Assembly: GCF_014873855.1 (NCBI RefSeq)
Contig: NZ_JADBEL010000016.1
Location: 1-64,000, forward strand
Direction: 5' to 3'
Length of the DNA stretch: 64,000 nt
From: Sporosarcina limicola
GTDB lineage: Bacteria > Bacillota > Bacilli > Bacillales_A > Planococcaceae
Position numbers and translations under genes: made by a program. The notes below the pieces were generated by a model. That model had not been told where the DNA came from. It searched no databases and saw only the letters and a list, made by a program, of their open reading frames with translations. How positions within the stretch are numbered: the first letter of the stretch is position 1; each line of letters opens with the position of its first letter. Below are positions 27,232 to 42,221 of this stretch, one piece after another.

Positions 27232-27270
27232 AAAAAAGACCGTAGTAAATTCTCTACAGGTCTTTTTTTA
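27232..27270 (-). terminator. Terminator of murA (copy 1)
   Basis: AAAAAAGACC and GGTCTTTTTT arms with an inner GTAG/CTAC stem and an eight-base loop. It is bidirectional and 19 bp beyond the murA stop. Confidence 0.85.
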
Positions 27271-27288
27271 TCGGCTATGGATTTTTAG

Positions 27289-28587
27289 TCAGACAAGTTG
27301 TACAGTTTTCCCAATTTGTGTTTCGGGTGAGACCCGGACAATATCCGCTCCAAGTGCCGCTAGTTTTCCATGGAAATTAACATATCCGCGGTCCAGATGA
27401 GACAATTCCGTTACACGTGTGACACCTTCCGCAACTAGTCCAGCAATGATGAGAGCCGCCGCTGCACGTAAATCCGTAGCAGCTACTTCAGCACCTTGCA
27501 GCTCAGATGGTCCCGTCATAATCACTGATCTGCCTTCGATTTTAATGGCCGCATTCATCCGGCGAAATTCTTCGACGTGCATGAAACGATTTTCAAAGAC
27601 CGTTTCAGTCAGCACACTCGTTCCCACCGAAGTCAGCATTAGTGCCATCATTTGAGATTGCATATCTGTTGGGAAGCCAGGATGTGGCATCGTTTTTAGG
27701 TCAACGGATTTTAATGGAAGTTCCGCAGTAACACGGATCCCTTCCTCCTGCTCTGTGATAACGACGCCCATTTCACCTAGTTTAGAGATAAGTGCAGCAT
27801 TATGCTCGGGAACTGCATTTTCAATAATGACATTGCCGCCTGTAATTGCTGCCGCTACCATAAAGGTACCTGTCTCAATGCGATCAGGGATAATATGATG
27901 CATTGTACCTACTAATTTCAGCATACCTTCAATTCGGATTGTATCTGTACCTGCTCCTACCACTTTACCGCCCATTTCATTGATAAAATTAGCTAGGTCT
28001 ACAATTTCCGGCTCTTTCGCCGCATTCTCAATTATTGTCGTGCCTGTTGCCAGGGCAGCTGCAGTCATTATGTTTTCTGTTGCACCGACGCTTGGGAAAT
28101 CCAAGTAGATTTTTGCTCCCTTTAGGCCATTCTCCGCTTTCGCTTCAACATGTCCATGACCAAATGTGATTTCCGCACCCATCGCTTCAAAGCCTTTTAA
28201 ATGTTGATCAATTGGACGTGATCCAATTGCACATCCCCCTGGAAGAGCAACACGTGCAAAACCATTACGTGCTAAGAGAGGTCCCATAACAAGAATAGAC
28301 GCCCGCATTTTCCTTACATATTCAAATTGTGCTTCATTTGAAAGCGTATCCGAAGAATCAATAATCACTTCATTTAATTTAGGGAAATAGTCCACTTTCG
28401 CATTCAAACTCTTTAACACTTCATTAATCGTTCCAACATCCGAAAGATTGGGAACGTCACGTATGACGTTTACTCCTTCAGATGCTAGTAATGCGGCTGC
28501 GAGTATCGGCAACACGGCATTTTTAGCACCCTCAACCCGAACATTCCCTTTCAATACACGTCCACCGTTTATAATGATTTTATCCAA
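27289..28587 (-). CDS. murA: UDP-N-acetylglucosamine 1-carboxyvinyltransferase MurA, copy 1 (MurAA type)
   Basis: A 432-residue EPSP-synthase-fold enzyme adding enolpyruvate to UDP-GlcNAc, the first committed step of peptidoglycan synthesis. The catalytic Cys lies in [30 protein letters not shown] forms the substrate loop. Position before spoIID matches murAA, the main copy in B. subtilis. A second copy is at 52094. The start codon lies downstream of GGAGGGA. Confidence 0.95.
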   Translation of the reverse strand: MDKIIINGGRVLKGNVRVEGAKNAVLPILAAALLASEGVNVIRDVPNLSDVGTINEVLKSLNAKVDYFPKLNEVIIDSSDTLSNEAQFEYVRKMRASILVMGPLLARNGFARVALPGGCAIGSRPIDQHLKGFEAMGAEITFGHGHVEAKAENGLKGAKIYLDFPSVGATENIMTAAALATGTTIIENAAKEPEIVDLANFINEMGGKVVGAGTDTIRIEGMLKLVGTMHHIIPDRIETGTFMVAAAITGGNVIIENAVPEHNAALISKLGEMGVVITEQEEGIRVTAELPLKSVDLKTMPHPGFPTDMQSQMMALMLTSVGTSVLTETVFENRFMHVEEFRRMNAAIKIEGRSVIMTGPSELQGAEVAATDLRAAAALIIAGLVAEGVTRVTELSHLDRGYVNFHGKLAALGADIVRVSPETQIGKTVQLV

Positions 28588-29000
28588 AACTAGTCCCTCC
28601 GACTCCTAAGTTGTATCTATACAAGATGCTTTCATCTATCCTAATTTCTTATTGTTATAAACTTCATATAAAAACATATACCATTGTACAATGTCCACAC
28701 GAAATAAACAAGCAGCACTTGGATTACTTTGCCTATTAGCTACCATGTAGTCTATATTATGAGTACTTTTGATGTTTTGTGTCATATAGAGTGAGTGCTT
28801 CGAGTGTGTCTCACAGCAAAACTTTTTCATCAATTGAGATGACTTTTTCATGCCATCGCCCCATACACGATGTAGGTCAGTAGTCATGCAATCCTAGATT
28901 ATTTTCGTATACGCAGCGATAACATGGAACAAATCAATTCATATCTCATTCCGTCGTGGATATTCCTTAAAAGTCTTAGTTCTATAATTAATCAAAAAAT
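28588..29000. other. Intergenic region upstream of murA
   Basis: About 410 bp without a supported gene. A minus-strand frame of 83 codons at 28636-28887 has no ribosome site and Cys/His/Asn-rich, non-family-like composition. In B. subtilis ywmB lies here; I find no trace of it. Confidence 0.4.
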
Positions 29001-29237
29001 TCATGTGAACATATATGGAAGCTTTCCTGACCAATAGGATATCTCTAAAAAGAAATTCGATACGGCCCATCCGATGGCTATGCTAAGTAAAATGAATAAA
29101 AGTTGAGCCTGCATAACACGGTTCTTTTTAATGATTTTTTCTGGCATGATTGCTTGTAATGCATAAAATGAGATAGCGATGAAAAAAATATGTGAAACGA
29201 TTGCCAACAACGGTTGAAATCCAATAATACCACTCAC
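29001..29237 (-). CDS. ywzB: DUF1146 membrane protein, YwzB-like
   Basis: A 78-residue protein with two membrane helices (LLAIVSHIFFIAISFYALQAI and AQLLFILLSIAIGWAVSNFF) and the linking motif separating them, as in the YwzB family (about 77 residues). GTG at 29237 has AAAGGGG eight bases upstream. Longer readings to 29375 would run through the atp terminator. Function is unknown; position after atpC is conserved. Confidence 0.8.
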   Translation of the reverse strand: MSGIIGFQPLLAIVSHIFFIAISFYALQAIMPEKIIKKNRVMQAQLLFILLSIAIGWAVSNFFLEISYWSGKLPYMFT

Positions 29238-29325
29238 GGGACAATCCCCTTTCAATGTCATACAGTGAAAATTCAAATCAAGTGGGCGTTTTCCGTTACA
29301 TAGGAAGCACTTATCATGTTGCGGT

Positions 29326-29362
29326 AAAAAAGCGGACAGAAGAAACGCTTCCCTCTGTCCGC
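29326..29362 (-). terminator. Terminator of the atp operon
   Basis: Nine-bp stem GCGGACAGA/TCTGTCCGC with a 13-base loop, followed by TTTTTT on the minus strand, 20 bp after the atpC stop. Confidence 0.92.
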
Positions 29363-29381
29363 CATCATTATCCACAAAAAA

Positions 29382-29786
29382 TTAAGCTCTTGTTTCATAT
29401 ACGTCGATTCGGTTGATGGCACGTTTCAGTTCAAGTTCCACCAATTTAAAATCAAGGTTCTCCTCTTTTGCCTGAAGTGCCTCTTCCGCACGTTTTGCCG
29501 CTTTTTTCGCACGAGCGATATCGATTGTGGAAGCCATTTCTGCACTTTGTGCTAAAACAGTGACAACATCCGGACGGATTTCAAGAAAACCACCGTGTAC
29601 AGCTATATGTTCTGTCGAGTCGTCCTTCTTCAGGCGAAGTGCACCGATCCGAAGTGGTGCGACCATCGCGATGTGGCCGGGAAGAATACCCATTTCACCA
29701 GTTTCGGTGACTGCGATGATCATGTTCGCATCAGTTTCACAAACAGGGCCGTCGGGAGTGACGATATTGACTTTCATTGTCTTCAT
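29382..29786 (-). CDS. atpC: ATP synthase epsilon subunit
   Basis: A 134-residue F1 epsilon subunit: N-terminal beta-sandwich (VNIVTPDGPVCETDANMI, GEMGILPGHIAMVAPL) and a C-terminal helical hairpin (about 90-134) that can inhibit ATP hydrolysis. It is the last gene of the operon, but lies 275 bp after atpD across an inserted repeat element. Confidence 0.95.
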   Translation of the reverse strand: MKTMKVNIVTPDGPVCETDANMIIAVTETGEMGILPGHIAMVAPLRIGALRLKKDDSTEHIAVHGGFLEIRPDVVTVLAQSAEMASTIDIARAKKAAKRAEEALQAKEENLDFKLVELELKRAINRIDVYETRA

Positions 29787-29807
29787 TTTTTCCCCTCCTG
29801 GTCCCTT

Positions 29808-30061
29808 CTAATCAAATACGCCTCGACGTATTTGCGCCCAGATCAAGTAAGGAAGTTAGCCTAAGGTCGTCGCATCCTTGCGACAACAAGGCGTCGCGTC
29901 CTTGCGACAACAAGGAGGAAGGAAATTCAATTCCTCCCAGCTAACCAAACCTGCATCACGCAGACCGGAGCTTGCTCGATATTACTCCCCTAAAAAAATC
30001 TGTGGCATCCGCCAGAGGCTTTAACTTGATTCGGCAGGGATTTGAATCCTGCTGAATTAAG

Positions 30062-30063
<2 letters not shown>
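29808..30063. repeat. Multi-hairpin repeat element inside the atp operon, copy 1
   Basis: It begins ATCAAATACGCCTCGACGTA and contains a CCGCCAGAGGCTTTAAC block and a terminal hairpin GCAGGGATTTGAATCCTGC, ending at the atpD stop. The same blocks in the same order and orientation occur at 40785-40984. The middle differs: here it has two copies of TCCTTGCGACAACAAG and a GGAGGAA/TTCCTCC hairpin. It separates atpD from atpC within one operon. Confidence 0.85.
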
Positions 30064-32388
<2,325 letters not shown>

Positions 32389-32442
32389 TCACCACCTTAT
32401 TGTTTTTTTACAATCGTTTGGACGTTCTTCGTCAAACAAAAG

Positions 32443-33963
<1,521 letters not shown>

Positions 33964-33976
33964 TCAAATTTCTGAT

Positions 33977-35076
<1,100 letters not shown>

Positions 35077-35144
35077 TTAAATGTCTCTTTAATTATGAAA
35101 AGTACTCATTGTTTTCTAACTAATTAGCTTCATTGACATAAAGG

Positions 35145-35180
35145 AATGGCGAAGGTTTTCGTATTGCTCACTTCGCCATT
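35145..35180 (-). promoter_or_regulatory. Stem-loop between atpE and atpF
   Basis: A 10-bp perfect stem (AATGGCGAAG/CTTCGCCATT, 16-base loop) lies about 45 bases after the atpE stop and has no T-run. It could stabilise the 3' end of a processed atpE message or partially attenuate transcription, helping to make more c subunit. Confidence 0.6.
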
Positions 35181-35225
35181 TAATAAAGAAGAAATAAAGT
35201 CCTAGTCTTCTTACCTTTTTCTTTA

Positions 35226-35489
<264 letters not shown>

Positions 35490-35516
35490 TCACCCGTTAA
35501 AACGAGCAGTATATGT

Positions 35517-36245
<729 letters not shown>

Positions 36246-36272
36246 TCATTCACCTCCCTTTCACAGTCGGAT

Positions 36273-36644
36273 TTAATGGTGCTTTGTGTGAAATAGTATC
36301 CTATCAGTTAATAATAGGATATATGGAATCATTAGACCAATCACCGTACTGATCAAATCAAATTTTTCCGGCAACGATATTGCTATTGCGGCCGCAGCTA
36401 CACCAGATGCGAAACGCATCGCCGTCCCAAGTGATGCTCTCCCTTTACCAGCCGTAATTGCACGGTCAAATCTTTCCATTCTACGGACAAGAATCCAGAA
36501 ATTATACAATCCAAATAGAGATCCGAGGATTAATCCTGCGCAAATCTGTTTAAAGTCGGTAAATCCCCAACCAAGAATGAACAATGCGAGCAAAAAAAAG
36601 AGAACTTTCTTTTGCCTTCTATGTATTTCTTGCAATGATTCCAT
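36273..36644 (-). CDS. atpI: ATP synthase assembly protein AtpI
   Basis: A 123-residue membrane protein with four helices, matching AtpI in topology and place (LFGLYNFWILVRRMERF motif). AtpI assists c-ring assembly or Mg2+ handling. GGAGAATCACC lies before the ATG. Confidence 0.85.
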   Translation of the reverse strand: MESLQEIHRRQKKVLFFLLALFILGWGFTDFKQICAGLILGSLFGLYNFWILVRRMERFDRAITAGKGRASLGTAMRFASGVAAAAIAISLPEKFDLISTVIGLMIPYILLLTDRILFHTKHH

Positions 36645-36766
36645 GATAGGTGATTCTCCTGATTCGTATTTTCGGCTTCTTATGGAGTTTTGTCGCTAAT
36701 CGTACGTTTAGTTGCAAACAAATCACTGGGTATTGCGGGGTGTTCCTGTTTCGCCATCCAGGTCAG

Positions 36767-37006
36767 TTACTTGCCTAGGCTATAGTAGCCAGACGCTTCC
36801 TCTTTTCTGTAGGCAACGGCTCCAAAAAGGATGGAGCCTAAAGATACGAAAATAGCATTGAATAGAGTGAGATAGGGTGGGTTTATATGTTTCCTCTCAT
36901 GCAATACAACACTACGTTTTTTTTCACTTTCGACGTAGATAATGATGAGCTCGATAGGAAACCTTTGCCATTCATAATCTTGTATTATTTCATATGTCTG
37001 CAGCAC
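36767..37006 (-). CDS. Small membrane protein at the head of the atp operon, possibly AtpZ-like
   Basis: The frame encodes 79 residues from GTG at 37006. Only the C-terminal half looks protein-like: PYLTLFNAIFVSLGSILFGAVAYRKEE, one membrane helix, ending SLGK. It lies between the atp promoter and atpI, where many bacteria have atpZ. The best ribosome site, GAGAGGAA at 36891-36898, points to an ATA codon at 36886 (39-residue product) rather than to an ATG or GTG, so the start is doubtful. Confidence 0.45.
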   Translation of the reverse strand: MLQTYEIIQDYEWQRFPIELIIIYVESEKKRSVVLHERKHINPPYLTLFNAIFVSLGSILFGAVAYRKEEASGYYSLGK

Positions 37007-37027
37007 CCAACATTCTCATCCTTTGTA

Positions 37028-37056
37028 AGCATACAATAGGCGAAATTTGATGTCAA
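37028..37056 (-). promoter_or_regulatory. Sigma-A promoter of the atp operon
   Basis: TTGACA (37056-37051), a 17-bp spacer and TATGCT (37033-37028) on the minus strand form a near-consensus promoter. Transcription should start near 37021. Confidence 0.85.
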
Positions 37057-37456
37057 TTGATTCCCGCGATTTTCTTCACAAACTGTTCTTTTTGTCAAAC
37101 AATCGACAATATTAAGAAGTTATTGTGTGATTGCTGTGTCATTTTTGGATTATCGGTCTGAATTTAAAGGGATTTCAAAATGGTTCTGGCTGATACCAAG
37201 ACGGTCCGGAATCCTGATCCCTACTACAGGACTCGGGACAAAGCGAATTTGGATGGTAACCAGGAAACCAAAAGTCAATACTTTAAAGGGTTTGAGTCTC
37301 ACTATAACTAAAATAGTTTATTGTAGCTTTTTGCTGAAATTCTATGCTATTTCCCCCGGAAACACTTTGATACCAACAAAGGTGATTATTGATTGATGAT
37401 TCCAGACTACAAAAAACTATTTACAATGTCCCGAGTCCTGTACTATGAAAATGCAG
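37057..37456. other. Intergenic region with a long inverted repeat
   Basis: The arms TACAGGACTCGGGACA (37228-37243) and TGTCCCGAGTCCTGTA (37428-37443) are inverted and about 185 bp apart. The DNA between shows no gene. It may be a small decayed element. A plus-strand frame at 37127-37396 has no ribosome site and is not accepted. Confidence 0.5.
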
Positions 37457-37490
37457 AAAAAACGACCGGGATGAACCGGCCGTTTTTTCT
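37457..37490 (-). terminator. Terminator of upp-mnaA
   Basis: AAAAAACG-A-CCGG / CCGG-C-CGTTTTTT hairpin just after the mnaA stop. Confidence 0.9.
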
Positions 37491-37494
37491 AATT

Positions 37495-38616
37495 TTATTT
37501 TAATGAAGAGAGATATCCTTTTAACGCTTCGACAATTCGTTCGGAAGCATGTCCATCTCCGTAAGGATTTGAGGCATGCGCCATTCTATTGTATTCTTCG
37601 TTGTCGGTGAGGAGTGTATCCGTTAAATTGAAGATAGTATCTTCATCCGTGCCGGCAAGTTTTAATGTTCCTGCCTCGATTCCTTCTGGTCGTTCTGTAG
37701 TGTTTCGTAGGACGATGACTGGCTTGCCGAGTGACGGTGCTTCTTCTTGGATACCGCCTGAATCGGTTAAAATGATATGGGAGCGGGCCGCAAAGTTGTG
37801 GAAATCGATAACTTCAAGTGGTTCGATTAGATGGACACGATTGTTATCTCCGAGAAGTTCGTCAGCTACTTCGCGGACGGCCGGGTTCATGTGAACAGGA
37901 TAAATCACTTGAATATCCTCATGTTTTGCAAGTAGACGATTGACGGCACGGAACATATTACGCATCGGCTCGCCTAGGTTTTCGCGGCGATGCGCAGTCA
38001 ATAATACGAGTTTGTCCGTTCCGACTTTATCGAGAACGGGATGTGAATAGTGTTCACGTACTGTTGTCTGAAGGGCGTCAATCGCTGTATTTCCTGTGAT
38101 ATAAATACGATTTTCCGGTTTCCCTTCATCTATTAGATTGCGAGCCGATTTTTCCGTTGGTGAGAAATGAAGATCCGCGATAATGCCAGTCAACTGACGA
38201 TTCATTTCTTCGGGATATGGAGAATATTTGTCCCAAGTGCGGAGTCCTGCTTCCACATGTCCAACCGAAATTCGATTGTAGAACGCAGCAAGACTACCGA
38301 TGAATGTCGTTGACGTATCTCCATGTACGAGCACGATATCGGGTTGGGCTTCTTTCAAAATTCGATCGAGTCCTTCAAGTCCACGCGTTGCGACATCTAT
38401 CAGTGTCTGGCGCTCTTTCATTATATTAAGATCATAGTCGGGTGTGATGTCGAATGTTTGAAGTACTTGATCGAGCATTTGGCGATGTTGCGCTGTCACC
38501 GTAACAATCGATTCGATGTCGTCCGGATGCTTTTGTAATTCCAATACGAGTGGCGCCATTTTAATGGCTTCCGGCCGCGTACCAAAGATTGTCATCACTT
38601 TCCATCTTTTCTTCAA
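37495..38616 (-). CDS. mnaA: UDP-N-acetylglucosamine 2-epimerase (non-hydrolysing)
   Basis: A 373-residue enzyme interconverting UDP-GlcNAc and UDP-ManNAc for wall teichoic acid linkage units. Motifs are FGTRPEAIKMAPL, HGDTSTTFIGSLAAFY, GHVEAGLRTWDKYSPYPEE and LTDSGGIQEEAPSLGKP. TTG at 38616 is chosen because the product then begins (M)KKRWKVMTIFGTRPE, like the family, with GGCGGG upstream. A reading from ATG 38667 would overlap upp. It lies 19 bp after upp. Confidence 0.93.
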   Translation of the reverse strand: MKKRWKVMTIFGTRPEAIKMAPLVLELQKHPDDIESIVTVTAQHRQMLDQVLQTFDITPDYDLNIMKERQTLIDVATRGLEGLDRILKEAQPDIVLVHGDTSTTFIGSLAAFYNRISVGHVEAGLRTWDKYSPYPEEMNRQLTGIIADLHFSPTEKSARNLIDEGKPENRIYITGNTAIDALQTTVREHYSHPVLDKVGTDKLVLLTAHRRENLGEPMRNMFRAVNRLLAKHEDIQVIYPVHMNPAVREVADELLGDNNRVHLIEPLEVIDFHNFAARSHIILTDSGGIQEEAPSLGKPVIVLRNTTERPEGIEAGTLKLAGTDEDTIFNLTDTLLTDNEEYNRMAHASNPYGDGHASERIVEALKGYLSSLK

Positions 38617-38635
38617 ATTATTCCCGCCTTCCACA

Positions 38636-39265
38636 TCATTTTGTACCGAATAGTCTGTCGCCCGCATCCCCTAGTCCTGGGACAATATAGCCTTTTTCAT
38701 CGAGTTTTTCATCGAGTGCTGCGATGTAAACATCCACATCTGGATGTGCTTCTGTCAACGCCTTGACGCCTTCTGGAGCTGCAATCAAACACATAAATTT
38801 AATGTTTTTAGCTCCTCGTTTTTTTAATGAATTGACAGCTTCAATTGCGGATCCGCCTGTAGCAAGCATTGGATCGACCAGGATGAAGTCGCGTTCTGAA
38901 ACGTCAGAAGGGAGTTTTACATAATATTCAATTGGCAATAATGTTTCTGGGTCACGATATAGGCCTATATGGCCCACTTTCGCCGCTGGGATTAGATTGA
39001 GGATGCCATCTACCATACCAATACCTGCGCGTAGGATTGGTACGATGCCGAGTTTCTTTCCGGCAAGTATTTTCGATGTCGCTTTACAAACAGGTGTTTC
39101 AACTTCCACTTCTTTCAGTGGGAGGTCCCGCGTGATTTCATATGCCATGAGTGTTGCCACTTCATCGACGAGTTCTCTGAATTCTTTTGTTCCTGTGTTG
39201 ATGTCACGTATGTACGTCAGTTTGTGTTGGATTAATGGATGATCAAAAACATGTACTTTTGTCAT
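38636..39265 (-). CDS. upp: Uracil phosphoribosyltransferase
   Basis: A 209-residue salvage enzyme making UMP from uracil and PRPP. The PRPP loop is [15 protein letters not shown]; the uracil-binding end is [34 protein letters not shown] precedes the ATG. It is cotranscribed with mnaA. Confidence 0.96.
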   Translation of the reverse strand: MTKVHVFDHPLIQHKLTYIRDINTGTKEFRELVDEVATLMAYEITRDLPLKEVEVETPVCKATSKILAGKKLGIVPILRAGIGMVDGILNLIPAAKVGHIGLYRDPETLLPIEYYVKLPSDVSERDFILVDPMLATGGSAIEAVNSLKKRGAKNIKFMCLIAAPEGVKALTEAHPDVDVYIAALDEKLDEKGYIVPGLGDAGDRLFGTK

Positions 39266-39297
39266 GTGCTATCGCTCCTTTTGGGAATGTCCTGTTT

Positions 39298-39306
39298 ATT
39301 ATAACA
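39298..39306 (-). promoter_or_regulatory. Extended -10 promoter of upp
   Basis: TGTTATAAT on the minus strand (TATAAT at 39303-39298 with TGn) lies 33 bp before the upp start. No clear -35. Confidence 0.5.
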
Positions 39307-39389
39307 GAAGTGGATGAGTTTCGGCATATTTGAAACTATACTTTGGCGGTTGCTATTGCAATTTGATAAGTTTGTTAATTGTGCGTGGG

Positions 39390-39461
39390 ATTGGTCGCTT
39401 GCGCGTGGGATTGGTCGCTTGCGCGTGGGATTGGTCGCTTGCGCGTGGGATTGGTCGCTTG
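39390..39461 (+). repeat. Array of four 20-bp ATTGGTCGCTTGCGCGTGGG units
   Basis: Units begin at 39390, 39410, 39430 and 39450; the fourth runs into the glyA terminator after ATTGGTCGCTT. Same core and orientation as the other arrays. It lies between glyA and upp. Confidence 0.95.
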
Positions 39462-39505
39462 AAAAAAGATAAGCCACTATCCGAGGATAGTGGCTTATCT
39501 TTTTT
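39462..39505 (-). terminator. Terminator of glyA
   Basis: A 17-bp stem AAAAGATAAGCCACTAT / ATAGTGGCTTATCTTTT with a CCGAGG loop region, bidirectional, directly after the glyA stop. Confidence 0.93.
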
Positions 39506-39507
39506 AG

Positions 39508-40761
39508 TTATGCATATAAAGGATACTTGTCCGTTAGTGCTGCGACTCTTTGTTGTACTTCTTTTTTCACTTCTTCATCTTCGTGATTTTTAAGAAGTTT
39601 TGCCATGATTGATGCGATTTCTTTCATTTCCTCTTCTTTGAAGCCACGTGTTGTGACAGCTGGTGTACCGATGCGTACTCCTGATGTGACGAATGGGCTT
39701 TCTGTATCGAATGGAATTGTGTTTTTGTTTACAGTGATGCCGACTTCATCCAATACATGCTCTGCAATTTTCCCTGTAATTCCGAGTGACCGGAGATTTA
39801 CAAGGAGAAGGTGGTTATCCGTACCGCCAGAAACGATATCGATTCCTTCAGCGACGAATGCTTCAGCTAGTGCGTGAGCATTTTTCTTCACTTGTTGGAT
39901 ATACGTTTTGAATTCAGGTTTCAATGCTTCGCCGAATGCAACTGCTTTGGCAGCGATTACGTGCATAAGAGGTCCGCCTTGGATTCCTGGGAAGATTGAT
40001 TTGTCAAGTTTACGACCGAATTCCGCAGCGAACTCCTCGTTGACAAGGATGATTCCACCACGTGGTCCGCGCAATGTTTTATGTGTTGTCGACGTGACAA
40101 AATGTGCATGTGGAACTGGATTCGGGTGTTCGCCAACTGCAACAAGCCCTGCGATATGTGCCATGTCTACAAATAGATAAGCGCCGACTTCATCTGCAAT
40201 TTCGCGGAATTTAGCAAAATCGATTTCGCGTGGATAAGCGCTTGCGCCCGCGACAATCATTTTCGGTTTATGTTCGAGTGCTTTTTGACGAACATCTTCG
40301 TAGTCGATTCTTTCGTCTTCCTTGCCGACGCCGTAATCAACGAAGTTGTACAATTCGCCAGAGAAGTTCACTGGGCTACCGTGTGTCAAGTGTCCACCGT
40401 GGGAAAGGTTCATGCCGAGAACTGTGTCGCCCGGTTTGAGAGCCATGAAATAGACAGCCATGTTCGCTTGTGCACCAGAATGCGGTTGAACGTTTGCATA
40501 AGCGGCACCGAAAATTTCTTTCACGCGGTCACGTGCGATGTCTTCAACAACGTCTACGTGTTCGCATCCACCATAATAACGTTTACCAGGATAGCCTTCT
40601 GCATATTTGTTTGTCAAATAAGATCCTTGCGCTTCCATAACTGCTTCTGTAACGAAGTTTTCTGATGCGATAAGTTCGATATTCGCATTTTGACGATTTT
40701 TCTCCGCCATAATCGCTCCATATACTGCTTCATCTTCACGTTTTACGTTGTTCAAATCCAT
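39508..40761 (-). CDS. glyA: Serine hydroxymethyltransferase
   Basis: A 417-residue PLP enzyme converting serine and tetrahydrofolate to glycine and methylene-THF. The PLP lysine is in [12 protein letters not shown]. Other motifs are [17 protein letters not shown] and [25 protein letters not shown] precedes the ATG. Upstream sits the second copy of the multi-hairpin element, which separates it from ywlG. Confidence 0.97.
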   Translation of the reverse strand: MDLNNVKREDEAVYGAIMAEKNRQNANIELIASENFVTEAVMEAQGSYLTNKYAEGYPGKRYYGGCEHVDVVEDIARDRVKEIFGAAYANVQPHSGAQANMAVYFMALKPGDTVLGMNLSHGGHLTHGSPVNFSGELYNFVDYGVGKEDERIDYEDVRQKALEHKPKMIVAGASAYPREIDFAKFREIADEVGAYLFVDMAHIAGLVAVGEHPNPVPHAHFVTSTTHKTLRGPRGGIILVNEEFAAEFGRKLDKSIFPGIQGGPLMHVIAAKAVAFGEALKPEFKTYIQQVKKNAHALAEAFVAEGIDIVSGGTDNHLLLVNLRSLGITGKIAEHVLDEVGITVNKNTIPFDTESPFVTSGVRIGTPAVTTRGFKEEEMKEIASIMAKLLKNHEDEEVKKEVQQRVAALTDKYPLYA

Positions 40762-40784
40762 GTTGTCATTTCCCCTTTTCTGTT

Positions 40785-40984
40785 TATCAAATACGCCTCG
40801 GCGTATTTGCGCCTGGATTTTGAATTAAGCTTGCTCAATTCACTCTTTTTAAAATCCGCGGCATTCGCCGAAGGCTTTAACTTTATTCAGCAGGGGTTTG
40901 AAACCCCCACTGATTTTGCTACGAACTTTGCAAAATCTCACCACTTATTGAAGTGGGAGACTTCTGCTGAATAAGGTTAAATTA
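40785..40984. repeat. Multi-hairpin repeat element, copy 2
   Basis: It starts ATCAAATACGCCTCGGCGTA and contains GCATTCGCCGAAGGCTTTAAC, GCAGGGGTTTGAAACCCCC and a CTCACCACTTATTGAAGTGGGAG-type hairpin. It ends CTGCTGAATAAGG. Shared with 29808-30063. It lies between ywlG and glyA. Confidence 0.85.
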
Positions 40985-41021
40985 ATTTTCGACAACTCGA
41001 TTTTTGATGTCGAAAAGCTAA

Positions 41022-41570
41022 TTATTCTTTATAAAGCGCCCGTTTACCACCAATTAACTTCGGTCGTGTTGTAGCAATCGTGACAACTGCGTCACCTATT
41101 GTTCGAATCGACGTTCTAATTGGAACTGCAACTGGTTTCAAATGCATGCCAATCAATGTTTGTCCGATGTCAATACCAGCATCTGCACGGATTGATTCTA
41201 CGACGACTGGTTCTTCCATATGCCGGTACGCATATGTGGACATGGAGCCTCCCGCATGGATCGCAGGAATAACCGAAACAGGATCCAGATTAAATTTTTG
41301 TGCTGCATGACGCTCAATCGTCAGTGCCCTGTTTATATGTTCGCAGCCTTGAAATGCGAGATACAGTTTATATTTTTCTGCAAAAGCTTTCAAGGGGCCA
41401 TATAATGCTTCCCCGACTTCGAAAACGCCTGCAGTACCGATTCGTTTACCGACAATTTCAGAAGTCGAACAGCCGACGACGAACACCGTTCCTGGGACAG
41501 GAATGGCCTGTTCGGCCATTTCGGATAACAGTTGTTCAAGTTGAAGCTTCCATAAATTCAAAGCATCCAC
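41022..41570 (-). CDS. ywlG: YwlG/UPF0340 family protein
   Basis: A 182-residue protein matching the YwlG family (TIGR01440) in length and in motifs FVVGCSTSEIVGKRIGT and GAYAYRHM-like HAGGSMSTYAYRHME. Function is not established. The position between rpiB and glyA is conserved in Bacillales. It lies 20 bp after rpiB and is likely cotranscribed. Confidence 0.85.
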   Translation of the reverse strand: MDALNLWKLQLEQLLSEMAEQAIPVPGTVFVVGCSTSEIVGKRIGTAGVFEVGEALYGPLKAFAEKYKLYLAFQGCEHINRALTIERHAAQKFNLDPVSVIPAIHAGGSMSTYAYRHMEEPVVVESIRADAGIDIGQTLIGMHLKPVAVPIRTSIRTIGDAVVTIATTRPKLIGGKRALYKE

Positions 41571-41590
41571 TATTTTTCCACCTGCCTTTT

Positions 41591-42028
41591 TCAGTCCTCA
41601 AGTTCCATTAATTTTTCAATTCTGCACTCGTGACGCCCACCTTCGAACGGTGTTTTTATCCAAGTCGCAACGATTTCTCTTGCGTGGCCAAAACCAATGA
41701 CACGTTCACCCATTGCAAGCATGTTCGAATCATTATGTTGTCTTGTTGCTTTCGCGCTGAAAACATCATGGACAAGTGCACATCTGATTCCTTTTACTTT
41801 ATTCGCAGCGATTGACATCCCAATTCCTGTGCCACAAATCAGAATACCACGGTCGAAGTTGCCCGACGCAACACCATTTGCTACAGGCGCCGCATAGTCC
41901 GGATAATCGACAGATTCGTCTGTATCCGGCCCTAAATCAACAAATTCCACCTCCATCTCCACTAATAACCGAATGATTTCACGACGAAGATTATTGCCGC
42001 CATGATCTGAAGAAATCGCGATTCTCAT
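41591..42028 (-). CDS. rpiB: Ribose 5-phosphate isomerase B
   Basis: A 145-residue isomerase of ribose 5-phosphate and ribulose 5-phosphate. SSDHGGNNLR (phosphate and catalytic Asp/His), GILICGTGIGMSIAANK with the catalytic Cys, and RQHNDSNMLAMGERV are seen. AGGGGCGCA lies before the ATG. Confidence 0.93.
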   Translation of the reverse strand: MRIAISSDHGGNNLRREIIRLLVEMEVEFVDLGPDTDESVDYPDYAAPVANGVASGNFDRGILICGTGIGMSIAANKVKGIRCALVHDVFSAKATRQHNDSNMLAMGERVIGFGHAREIVATWIKTPFEGGRHECRIEKLMELED

Positions 42029-42082
42029 TGCGCCCCTCTTTTCATAATTTACTCACAACTCATTCTACCATTTTCCCGATAA

Positions 42083-42117
42083 AAAAACACAGCCCACTGT
42101 TAAATTGGGGCTGAAAT
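42083..42117 (-). terminator. Terminator of the chemoreceptor gene
   Basis: Minus strand AGCCC...GGGCT followed by GTGTTTTTTT. It lies beyond the MITE-like copy 2, about 105 bp after the gene's stop. Confidence 0.7.
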
Positions 42118-42125
42118 TATTATTG

Positions 42126-42217
42126 CATAAGTTGAACGAAAGATCGCCGGCCCATTTATACTTGAATAGTTTAAACAAACGTGTCAAACAAGTATGTGTA
42201 ATTCCAACTTAAATACA
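42126..42217 (+). repeat. MITE-like element, copy 2 (right end degenerate)
   Basis: CATAAGTTGAACGAAAGATC, the GGCCCATTTATACTTGAATAG block and CGTGTCAAACAAGTATGTGT correspond to 56415-56490. The right half is shortened and its terminal repeat is reduced to CAACTTAAAT. Confidence 0.8.
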
Positions 42218-42221
42218 CGAA

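Noticed and set aside
28636-28887. 83-codon minus-strand frame upstream of murA
   Set aside because: No ribosome site, no recognisable family, composition not protein-like.
30020-30060. tRNA T-arm-like hairpin GCAGGGATTTGAATCCTGC
   Set aside because: No acceptor, D or anticodon arms; it is part of the repeat element also found at 40785-40984.
37127-37396. 89-codon plus-strand frame between atp and mnaA
   Set aside because: No ribosome site, and it spans one arm of the inverted repeat.
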